Origin: Rhynochetos jubatus
Lineage: Eukaryota > Chordata > Aves > Eurypygiformes > Rhynochetidae
NCBI GenBank assembly: GCA_027574665.1
Contig: CM050659.1
Span: 22,979,001 to 23,043,000, forward strand
Reading direction: 5' to 3'
DNA: 64,000 bases
In this document: positions 47,701 to 59,700 of the stretch, piece after piece
How positions within the stretch are numbered: position 1 is the stretch's first letter
Layout: every line of letters starts with the position of its first letter
The notes under the pieces: model-generated
Databases searched by the model: none
Seen by the model: the letters and a program-made list of their open reading frames with translations, nothing else
Told to the model about the DNA's origin: nothing
Translations under genes and position numbers: made by a program

Positions 47701-50700
47701 AGATTCCTCGACTCTTCCTCCAAGAAGGGCAAAACTTTAGGCCAGCCGTTGTCTTCCGTGCCAAATGTGCCCCAGAGCCTGCGTGTTTGTGCTTCGTAAG
47801 TGACGTTCTCTGGGAGGAACTTACCTCAGTGGCTTCGTTATTTCTGTTTTAGTACAGTACTGTCTCTGAGGGCTTTGTAAACTTTGTGTCAGGGCCTCTG
47901 GTGGGGCTTAACTGTGAAGGTATCTTCACCTCTGTGGAGTAATTTGGTGTGACAGAGGGCGTGTAGCACAGACTCTGCAGTAGGACAGCCTTAACGTTGT
48001 GAAACTTGAAATTCCCAGTTCCATAGATGAGCGCTTGCACCCTCTGCTTGAAAGGAGGACAAGATGGTGCTTTTCACATGGATATACTTCACCATAAAAA
48101 CAAATGCCTGCGGTCTATGACAGAGTACGTTTGTAGGTTGGCTCACTAGGCATGTATTTCATAAACAGGAAAGCCTAAGGATACCGCTGATCCTCATGAA
48201 GTCACGCTTCGTATCGCTGGAGCTCAGCTTGTGCCTGCAGGTGATGTGGAAACAGGAATTGGTTCACGGATAGGTCAGTGGCAGGTTGTTCCAGTGGTGA
48301 GGCAGGAGGGGAAGAAAGAAATTGTAGAAATTCAGTGGCAAATATAATGGGAGATTTTCTGTTGACTTTAGAAGATGGTAGGTAAAGTGCCCTGATTTAC
48401 TAAAGGAAGAGTATAAGGCTCTCATGACTTGTTACAACCAGGCCATTTTCATGTAGGGTAGATGATGGATTGATTGATGTTGATATTTTTTCCTTTTTTT
48501 AATCTTTAGAGAAGGAGTGAAACCTTGAAAAAAGTCTTGTTACACAGGTTCTTGACCAGCGTCAAATGCTGTGTTATGTTGGCGGTTCATTTGCAAGTCT
48601 GAAAGCTCTGGTGTGGTAGTAGGTCCGATGGTAGGTCTTACAAGGTTCGACTGTAGAAGCCTTGTGGGGCAAATACATCTATCATAAAGCAAACCCCAAA
48701 AAAGAGAGGTTCAGGACTGGCAGTGGGGCAAATGCATGGCTTTTATCTTGTAAAACAAAAACCTACGCTTCAGATGGGCTACAACCCTTAAAACCTGTAG
48801 CAAGTCTGATTGGGAATATCTGGGAGACATGAAGGGACATGCTTTGATTCTTAGAGGTTGTAGTGCAGGATGTGTCCTTGAGAATCTGTGATCACCTCCA
48901 GGGAGCTGAAGGGAAATGAAGGCAGTTGGCGAGTTGGAGGGGCATTAGATGTGCAGCCCATATTTCCCTTTAAACAAAGCATGTTTATGCTTTTCAAACA
49001 CACCTTTCTGGTTTGTATGTTCTGTGTGCTAGTTGGAGCTTCCTTTCCTCAATTAATATCGTCAGGTGTTAGGTTTGCCAGTTTTTGCCTCATAAAGGTG
49101 AAAACTCTGTACTTAGATTTTCAAGTGGCTGACTTCACTCAGTCTCAGCTTGCAGGTTGTTTTGTCGCTGAAGTTAGACTTCTGTGTAGCGTTCAAGCCA
49201 ACGGAACAATGAGATTGTTTGGTTTTAATTTAAGCTCCCATTAAAGAAACAGGTTAAAACCCATGCTTCGCTAACCAGTGAAAAATTCTCTTGGTAACTC
49301 CCAGCGAAATCCAGATACGGTGGTTTGGATACCATCTCAACAAAAAGAAATTGTGTAACCTTCCTTGGGCAGAATAAAGGGTCTCTCGGTGACGTTGAAC
49401 CATGGCTTTCTCATTCCCCTTGTGTGTCTGGAGGAGAATAATTCTGTTTACGTGTCTGAACCTGTTATGCTGTACTTAAGCTCCAGAGTTACTTCATCCA
49501 CATCATCGAGTGTCTTCAACTGTGCTAGGTATCACTTGATTAAGCCCCAGGGGATTTAAAGTCAGCTCTAAACAAAGCAAAAGAGTGAATCTGTGTTAAC
49601 AAAGTCTCAAGCACAGAATCTTCGATGAAGTGCTAGGTGCCTGTGTCTCTTCTCAGTCAGAGCTTTGGTATTCAGGCGTTTTCCAGCTGTATCTGATTTA
49701 ATTAATGTGGTACAATTCCATCTAAACAGAACTATTTTACTGTGAGAATGGTCACCAGCTGGGACGGATCACCCGCAGAGGGGGTGGAGGTACTCGGAAC
49801 CTGACCTCCTGTAGCTGTCTCTGCTTGCGCTTGGGGGTTGGACTCGGGGATCTCCGGAGGTCCCTTCCGGCCTCAGTGATACTGTGATTCTTGGTGTCAT
49901 TTACCTGACCCACTCTTGTCTTGGTGCTGTGTGATGGTCCAAGCTCACATAGCATACTGCTGAAGTTCCAGCCCTCCCTCCCCAGCTCAGACTGTCTGCT
50001 TCCAGAAACATTCATACCACTGAGCAGTGAGCTGGATTAGGGAAATGAGTAGATTTAGTCCTAGATTTAGTAAAAGAAATGGCTGCTTCTGATACGGTTC
50101 AGCTTTTGTGCATAGGTCACAACACGTGTGTACTGAGGAGAAGGAAGAGGACCGTGGGTGTGTGTCTTGTCGGGCAGGAGGGTTTGTGTCCTTTGGCAGC
50201 TGGTTCATGCCAACTTGAACAGATTGTGTGAATCCTGATTGCAACCCCTCACTTCTTTCGGTGTAATTGGTGTATCAGTATGTTATAAATTATTAATCTG
50301 ATTTAGGCTATACGATATCATGTTGCTTTGCCCTTGGAAAACCATTGTTGAGTTAAAAAACCACCAGTAGGATAGAATTGCTGTTTCCCCACCTTTAAAA
50401 AACCATCTTCTTTTTCAACTGATACGATGGTAGGCTGGTTTTATTTTCTGGTTCTGTATTTTTCCTGGGAAAAGTAGGCTTCTTGGGATGCTGTGGGTGT
50501 GTCGCTCCTTTTTTGATTAGGCATAAGAAAATAAACAACTTTGGTTGTAGGTTTTGCCATCTTTCACTCTTTCCAACAGTCTTAAGCTCTTTCATTCACT
50601 TGTGCTCAGCCACAGTATTGACATGTTCCATATGAAATGGCTGTGTAGGCTCTGCCCTTGTAACTGAAATCTTTGAATTGGGGTAGGTCTACTGCTTGTC

Positions 50701-53700
50701 CTTCTCCTCAGGAAAAACCTGTATGAAGATTGGCAGGTGGCAGAATACTGGCCTCATTACACCAAGGCTTAGGTAGTGTGAAAGGAAACTATACGTTTGT
50801 GTGTGGGGAAAGGAGGCCTAGTACCAGTTCAGAAATTGTGTGTCTAGTTGAATTACAGCAATTTCAGTTTTATTTACTGTAAAACAGTAATTTTAAAACA
50901 TGATCATGTTTGTAACACAGGAGACACAGAAATGCTTTGGAAAAATATGTTCTGATCTCCTTCAGAACTTTGGGTGCATCCACATTGGCTTCTGAATTGT
51001 GTTTTTGAAAAGTCTCCAGAATGTCCTTGCTTACTCACTTCATTAATAATGCAGGGGGGTTGGAGTGCACAAACTGGATTACTTCCAGGTGGAGCTGAGC
51101 TGAAAGATGCGCTTCAGCTTCTCTGCTCCCACTGCTAGTGCAATCTGCAGAACCAGCCTACACCTAGTCTGAACTACTGGAATGTGTGTAGCATGGCTGT
51201 TGGGTCATCAGCACCAAACCTTCCCCTGTCCTGGCGTAGACACAGTCGTCTTCCTTCCCTTTCTCTTGCCACTGTTTAATTAAAATACTCAGACGTTTTG
51301 CTGTGGGTTGTCGATTTCTGTTACTCACGCAGTGCTAGTCTGAAGCAGAGGATGGTAGTCTACAACTGGCAGTTTAAGAGCACATCTGCTTTTAATTTTA
51401 TTTTTTTTCCTAAGGATTGTTTAATTTTGCCTGCTTAATACTTGTTGTTCTGCAGTATTTCATTTCAGCTTCAAAAGTGAAAAATGATTGGGACTTAACT
51501 TGAAGCAAATGTAAAGATGAATTGAAAAAACTTGGGCCTGGGAACTGTTTTAAAAGTTTGAACAGAAAAATTTTATAGAAGTGTTGAACTTAAGGAAATG
51601 CAAAAGCGTGTGTGTCAGCACTGAGGTAGCTGGGAAGTTGGAAAGCACTCCTGTTCCACTGACTTCCAGGAACCACTTGCAATCCTGATGAGGGGAGCTT
51701 CTTTAGGGTAGGGTAGGATGCTGTGGAAGAATGAGAAATTAACTTATTTAAAGAAAATATAGTGTTAAAACTGTTCTTCCAGTTGTTGACAATAAGTCGG
51801 ACATTCCACACCTACACTTCTGAAGGGTCTGAAGAAGGTACATAGAAGCTGAGCACAGTAACAGGTTTCTTCCAGTGCAGTTTCACTTTTCCAGTGCAGG
51901 GCAACCTGGGTTTGCTGCTGAAATGGGTTGTCCTGCTCTTGCCCCTGCCCTGGCTATGAATTTTCAACATCTTACCTGTCATCGGAGAGAATGATCATGT
52001 GAATGTGTAGCGAGTTGGATCCAGGTGAAGACTGTTGCTTAGAATGTTACTTGGCCAAGGTGATTTGACTCACTTCGCTGATACATGGTCGTTAGCTAAC
52101 ACAGGGGATGAAGTAATGTGGTGGGTTGGCCCTGGCTGGAGGCCAGGTGCCCCCCAGATCTGCTCCATCCCTCCCCTCCTCAGCTGAGCAGGGAGAGAAA
52201 ATACAAGGAGAGGCTCATGTTGAGATAAGGACAGGGAGATCACCCAGCAGTTACCGTCACGGGCAAAACAGACTCTGCTTGGGGAAATTAATTTCATTTA
52301 TCACCAGTCAGATCTGAGTAAAGGAGAACTAAAACCAAACCTTAAAACACCTTCCCCCACCCCTCCCTTCTTCCTGGGCTCAGCTTTGATTCCCATTTCT
52401 TCCCCTCTTCCCCCCCCTCAAGCAGCACAGGGGGATGGGGAATGGGGGTTGTGGTCAGTCCATCACACACTGTCTGTGCTGCTCCTTCCCCCAGGGGAGG
52501 ATTCTTGCACTCTGCCCCTAGTCCAGCCTGGGATCCCTCCCATGGGAGACAGTCTTCCACCGACTTTTCCCGCATGAGTCCTTCCCATGGGCTGCAGTCC
52601 TTCACCAACTGCTCCAGCGTGGGTCCCTCCCATGGGGTGCTGTCCTTTGGGAGCCCCCTGCTCCAGCCTGGCTCATCCTGGGTCACAGGTCCTGCCAGCA
52701 AACCTGCTCCAGCCTGTGCTCCTCTCTCCATGGGGGTCACAGCTCCTGCCAGGACCCTGCTCCAGTGCAGGCTGTCCACAGGGTCACAGCCTCCTTTGGG
52801 CATTCTCCTCCTCTGGCCTGGGGTCCTCCCTGGGTCTGTGCTCCCTCCCCCCCACCCTGTGACCCTCCATGGCTGCAGGGCACAGCCAGGCTCACCATGG
52901 GCTGCACCACGGGCTGCTGGGGAATCTGCTCTGGTGCCTGGAGCACTTCTTCCTTCTCTCTCCTTCCCACTGACCTTGGGGTGTGCAGAGCTGTTCCTCT
53001 CGCATCTTCTCACTCCTCTCTTCAGCTGCTGTTGTGCAGCAGTTTTCCCCCTTCTTAAATACATGAACCCAGAGTTGCTACCACCATCACTGCTGGGCTC
53101 AGCCTTGGCCAGTGGCAGGTCCATCCAGCTGGCACTGGCTCTGTCAGACATGGGGGAGGCTTCTGGCATCTGCAGCCCCCCACTACTAAAACCTTGCCAT
53201 GCAAACCTGATATGTGCAAGGGGACAGCAGCCAGATTGAATTAAATATGTTGTGTCTGGATTAGGACACCACCTGTCCCTTCCTTTTGATCTTGTATATT
53301 CTGATGATTTGTAGACTCTCTTAGCCTAATACATAGTTTGCCTAATACGTACTTTTTTAATCCTAGTGAGGGCCAGACACCTACTGCTCAAGATTACAGC
53401 ACTTGCTCTGAATTTAGGTAAGAAATGGTATTCTTATAAGACAGTTTCCCAAGGTCACAAATTGGGTTCATGGCCAACCCAATAATAGTAGGGCACCTTT
53501 CCTTTCATTCCTGTTCTAATTAGGCTAAACAGTGTTGAAATAGCTCTAGAGTGATGGTGAAGCCATTTGCTTAGAACATGCAAGCCTGAGAACTAGTAAA
53601 TAGTGTAGGGATTGTTGTATTGTAGAGGGACGCTGCTTGCTTCTCTTAGTTCTTCCAAGATGGGTCTACACTTTTAGACTCTATGTTTTTTTTAAAAAAA

Positions 53701-56700
53701 TACACATTTTCTAGGTTGTGTTCATTTTAATAGTGGATAGGTCTATGAATATATTACGAAGAATAAGTATTTTGCAGTAGAAGCTTTAAAAAAAGATTAT
53801 AGGTGATATATTCTCGCGTACAAATACATGATATAAAATCACTTTTGTACAAAAAAAGTAAATCGTTGCCCTAAACTAAAATTTCTTTGTGGCAAAGTAT
53901 AGTCAGTGTAACACCTTTGCTTATATTTGACCTGGTATTCCTTAACACAGGCCTGCAGTACAAAATGCTGAATTACCAAGAGAAAGGCAAGTAGAGCTAA
54001 GACTTTTCAGTATTAATTTGTAGATTTTGTTGTTGTTGTTGTTCATGAGCGTGAAGATTTTTGCTGTGAAAATGAGAATTCTGGGCTAGTTAAGAGTTAA
54101 TAAATAGTGTTAGATAATGTTCCAAGTGTTAGTCACAAGGACTCGTGCATGCTATTCTGAATTTGTTTTGAGTTGAGAACAATAATATTATAACTCATCC
54201 ATAGTTCCCATTTTCTTTTCTAAAATGCTGTTACCAAGACAAGTTATTTATAAACGAAATGAACCGGATTCCACATGTGGGTGTTTTGTTTTTGTTTTTA
54301 CTACCAAACATGTACTTTTTTTGTGGCCTTTCTAAATGTGCATTAATTGTTCAGACCATCTGGAATGGATATAAAACCTCTTTATGTAGTTTTCCTATAA
54401 AATAATTTTGAATGACTCCTTAATTTCTTTAAACTTAATGTGAATAAAATCATTCAATCCTCTTTCTGAAGCAAGAGTATGCAGTCTGTTAAAACTCAAA
54501 CGTACCATTTTTCTGTAACCTTTTCCAGGTATGCCCTCCATCCGTGACAGAACGGGAAGCCCCAGTTCGGGGACTGGCAGTTGTGCGGCAGCACGAGTCC
54601 AGTAATTAGAGGGAAAGACTTTTAGAGAGATTGAGAGAAAAACGTTGGGATAACGTGAGAGCCAACCAAGCGTTGTTACTCTGTCAGAGTCACTCAGGTG
54701 GCTGATGGCATGTTTGCACTCTCAAAAGTGTCCTTTCCTCATGCAGAAAATCTTCACGTTACAAAGAGCTATTTTGTTTTATTTTGAGTGCTTTAGGAGA
54801 TTTAAAGAAATTACAGGTTTGGTTTTTTAATGGGTGTTATGCTGGTTTGTATGTGGTTATTTTCACTGCTTTAACTAGCCATTTGTGTTGATGTGATGAT
54901 ACCTTTTCACTCGTTGCTCCAGCGCTCACCCGCACGTCCTTCTTATAAACCAGGTGATTTTCTTCGTAGCAATAACAGTTAAATTGAGAGAAGTTAATAA
55001 ATTGATGTGTTCAGAGAAATAGTAGAGATGGCAGAGGTGAGTGGGTTGAGCTGATAACTCCCAAGTTCCTACAGCCTGTGAAACAGGGACAGAGAATCTT
55101 AGTTGTTGTTACTCTCCAAATAGTCTGATAGCAGTGGGGAGGATGGAAACCTGTATCCTGGGTTAAGGTACAAGGGGGCGGTGTAGTTGGGCAGTTTGCA
55201 AACCCGCATCTCGTAGGAGAGCAGGAGTGATGACAGATTCTGGAGGAGAGCCGTGTCCAGAGAGCAGCGGCGAGTGACAAACAGCTGAGAGCGTCACTTC
55301 TGATAGGAGGCTGCCCTTGGGTGGCCTCACTGTGCTTCTGGGGAAATTGTAGAAGCTCTGGGAGGAGAAACTCTGAAATAAACAGTGTAGAATGAGAGGG
55401 AATAACATGCAGATCATGGAGCTGTGTAGCTTTTTAACAGCAGCATAGGACAGAGGTGTTGCCTGTTTACTGGAATGAGTATGTATACAAGGCTAACAGT
55501 TCCTGGTGCGTAAAAGTGCCTAGTGAAGTTTTCCATGGTAATATTTTTGTATAAATTAATTGTGAATACTCATACGAACAGACCAACAAATGGTCTGTTC
55601 CTACGTGGTGGGCTTTGACAGAATTAATACAGGATACACAGTGTAAATAGCTATGTGGCTGATTTAACGTAAGCTTTGCGTAAGCATGTTGATCTGTCAT
55701 ACTCAATGGACCTGTTTGTTTGTAAGGTTGAAGGTGAAATTTTGCTATTATTTCTAGTGTTTTATGTCCCCAAAGGTTACATTCTTTGCTAATGAAATAA
55801 GGATTTTGTTATTTTTACCTGCTCAGCTTCTGACAAAGTAGAAGCTTAAATTCGTTTTTCACTGTCTTCACGTCTTAGCAGCATTACCACTCCAGACTTC
55901 CTTGAATTTTGTGAATAATTGGAAACAGTAAAAACTATTTTAAATAGGCTTTTTGTTATTACTGTTGACAGAGTCCGTAGTGCTTTTTTGTCAGTAAGGC
56001 TGCACCTGTTGTTACTCAGGGTTTAAACAAAATTACATGGGTTTTATTTGCTTTGATACTGTCTTGCAGAAACAAATCTTTAAGCAATAACTGAGTTTCT
56101 TTTGTATGTGTGTATTAACTGAGATTAAACAGAGCGTCTTGCAAGCTTGCTGCATTAGTGAGATACATAGCTAACTTCACGTTTTACTTGTATTTTACCA
56201 GTGAAAGCAAGTTGAATACATTGGTGCAGAAGCTTCATGACTTCTTGGCTCATTCATCAGAAGAATCGGAGAACGCAAACTCTCCTCCAGCATTATCTAA
56301 AACCAAAACCATAGGTAAAAAGACATTTTATGTTTTTATTTTTGTTGTGGCTACGATTCTAAAGTCAAGTAACTGTTACTTCACTATATTGCACTTCACT
56401 GGGGCAATTATACAAAGTCCTAAAGTGATTTAAGTGGTGGTATCTTAATAGATCTACAATAAGCCTTTGATACAACGTTTCTTTCAGTTCTGAATCTTTT
56501 CTAAATGTGAAAAAAAAAGCTAATCCTACTGGTAATTTACCTTCTGTGAAACATGAGCTGGCAAACGTGCATGTGTTTCCTGTGGTAGGGGTTCCTCGTT
56601 CAGTTTTCCTGAAAGGGTAAGTACAGTGGCTGTTGCAGTCCTTGTAGTTGTGGACGAAGTTCTGGAGTTTAAGTTTTCATCATTGTTAGAAAAAGGTTCC

Positions 56701-59700
56701 TACCTGTAATCTGGAAACATTTGAAAACAAAGCAATACTTCTGGAAAACCTAGAATCCTACACTGGATCAGATTTAGTATTAGAAATTTTTACTTGCAAG
56801 TTTGAAATAGGTAACAAGTTTTCAGCACTTTGATTACAGTCATAAAAGGTGACATTATTTCATAATGGTACCGAATAAAACTTGTTTCCAAATTTAACTA
56901 GGTTAACTATGTTCCCTAGTTAACTGGGGCTGGATACAGGTGCAAAACCTTTCAATCTCTGCTGTTTAATGACATGGAAGTTGTGCTGAAGTGATGGAGT
57001 ACAGGAGAATGAGTGTGTTTTGGCTGTGGTACAGAGTTCATTTCCAACCTCCTGTTGTCCCAAGTAATAAACTTAGATGGGTTTTCTGGTGTGCAGTTAC
57101 TAGTTGTTAATGTTATGTCTGCTGCCATGCTCCTTGTGTCAGAATGAAACTGAACTGTTAACATGGAAAAAGGAAATCAGTCGTGATATTTCAGCAGAGT
57201 AATAAGCTAAACTGTGGTGTGGATGCATCTCAAAGTAATTTGCTGAGGAATGTACTGTGAAAAAGAAATCTTTTCCGTTTATCCTGTGTAGTTATGAAGC
57301 AGAATTTGGCTCCTTGCCTTTCAATACAGATGTACTTAGAAACAGGGGTACACTGACTAATCAATAGCAGACATGTTTCAGTGTCGGTTTTGAGAGCTCG
57401 GATTTTTTTTATTAAAAAAGAGCATATTAAAGTTGAAAAGTGAAGAATTAAACAAATATTAGGAAATGACAGCATTAACAGTGCAAATTTACTTCCCTTC
57501 CTGGCTTTCTGTGCCTAATCATGGTGTCTTTAGCAACTGTGCTTTTATGTATTTATTTATTTAAATCCACGGTCTGCTCATGCAGCGGCAGACATGACTG
57601 GGGCCAAATCAGGTGTATATAGTAGTGGAACTTGTTTTGTTCCAGCATTTGGAGGATATGTGAACTACTCGGTTAGAATGTTGCGAGGAGGGAGATGATG
57701 ATGAAGATGGTTAAGTGTGGCTCAGGAGAGCTGGAAGATGTCCCTGCCACACACCCAGGTCAATTAAAATATGAAGCGGTTGCTTGCTGAGCACTTCTGT
57801 CTTGTGCACTGCTGTGGAGCTGAACTGTACCGTAATGGTTATGTGCGAGGAATGATGAGTCAAGTGAAATTGCGCTGGAAACTTCATTTTTGGCTTTTCT
57901 CAATTTTTTAGCACTTGATTTTAGAGCCTTATTAACATTTCCTTTTCCTCTCTGCGTTTGAATTGCATGTCTCCCTCCTCATCGAGTGGGTGCCAGCAGG
58001 GAATCACTGTGAGTGTAGGAGAGACTGACTCCCTGCTCTTGTTTCAAGTGAGCAGCCCCTGCCCCGGAGCAGCAGCCGCAGGGGAAACCGTGCACTCCCG
58101 TATCCCTGAGTAGATGGAGCTTGTGCTGTTGGGTCAGCACCCAGGAGCTGTGAGGGCATGCAGTGTGCTTGGCTGTTCTGTGGGGATGGCACACCTGCGG
58201 TCCAGCCACACTGGAGCATGTTCAGGCACTTTGGGGAGTAGTGCCTGTGCACTCTGGGTAGTACAATGGACAGATTTTAGCTGCCACAATCAAAGAAATC
58301 TCTGCTGAGCACATACAAACTGTTATTTTCCATGCATTTATCACTTGGGCAGAATTGGTCAAGAGTAGAAGGCGGGTAGTGTCTTGTCTCCAAAGGAAAT
58401 GTCACCCTTCTTCAGAATTTTAGCTTCTTTCCTCAGGAGGAGGGAATGTGTGTAATACTCCACAGAAGAAATTTCAGGTATCTAAATGGAGCAAAACCTT
58501 TTCTGTTTCCATTTTTTATTGCTGGATAGTTTTGGCTGAAATTTACCCAAATGATTCAGCCCAGGTCAAACACCCAGCATTCAGTTTTCTAATCAGTGTC
58601 ATTTAATTTTTTTAAAGTGTAAACCAAAATTGTTTGTTTTTCCCAAAACCCAAGTGTAAGGCTGGAGTAAGTTGCAGTGCTAGCAGTCTGAGGATACGAT
58701 ATGTATCCTGTAATTACGCTACCACTTCACTCGTGTGGTTCTCAGTAGTGCATCTGTAAAAATGCTGCTGTTACTAAGCCTCTTGAGCAACTTCATACAA
58801 GTACCATTGAATCACTGAACTTGAAACCTGCCTGGTGGATGGAACAGATAGTTAGAGGTTGCATGTCTTCAGGTTTTACATTCCACAGGTCACGAGATGG
58901 AGAAATGGGAATTCCCCATCATGCCCTGTATCAAATAGCATTGTTGTCTTTTGTTCCACTATCCCAGATTTAATACTGTGGTTTCAGTGTCAAGATGACT
59001 AAGAGAAAATACTTGAAGTAACTTCTTAGAGATGAAAAAAATGCAATAACTGTATTATTTCTGCATATACAGTTGCACTTTTATTTCTTCAATATTTCTT
59101 CACCAGTGGGAAAGTAATTTTGAAATGATCTCTGTAAAATTAATGCCGTACGGTGAACTGTGTTCTGTTGTGCCAGTTTGTCTCTGAAAGTCACAGTCGT
59201 CTTTATTCACGCTGCTGAAACAGAAACAACGCTGTGACGTACAGTGTGAAGAATTTCTAATGTTTCTTGCATTTCAGTGGAATCCTTCAATTTCTCTCCA
59301 TAGGTAAAAGCAGAGAACCGAAAAGCAGTCCAGCTTCAATGGAGAACAACAGAGAGGAGGTAGGAATAAAAATGCTTTTGAATTTTGGTTGCACGGGTAG
59401 TGCAGAATGGCTGGCATAGGAAACGCTGAGTTCGCTTTGTTGCTTTTAAAATGCATACGTAAAGGATGTTGTCAGAACCGTGCAGTAAATGTTGTTGCGT
59501 CTGCTGAATAGGAACATTAGCTGGAATATTTTAAAATTAATTTAAAATTAAATTTTAAATTTTGCAAGATACCCACTTTGATTTAGACCTATGCTCCATC
59601 CCTGGAAGTGTCCAAGGCCAGGCTGGATGAGGCTTGGAGCAACCTGGTCTAGTGGAAGGTGTCCCTGCCCGTGGCAGGAATTTAAGGTCCCTTCCCACCC

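Larger units (their letters stand above)
44788..56201. other. ATRX intron 1 (11.4 kb)
   Basis: Contains the CpG island flank to about 45,250, a CR1 remnant at 49.8 kb, a long LTR at 52.1-53.2 kb, the candidate cassette exon at 53.4 kb and a (GTT)5 microsatellite near 54,030. The rest has no recognised gene. Confidence 0.7.

Noticed and set aside
48172..48348. A 58-codon stop-free stretch (KPKDTADPHEVTLRIAG...) after an acceptor-like CATAAACAG
   Set aside because: It looked protein-like, but it has no ATG, no family I recognise and no frame-compatible donor; a stretch of this length is expected by chance in an 11-kb intron.
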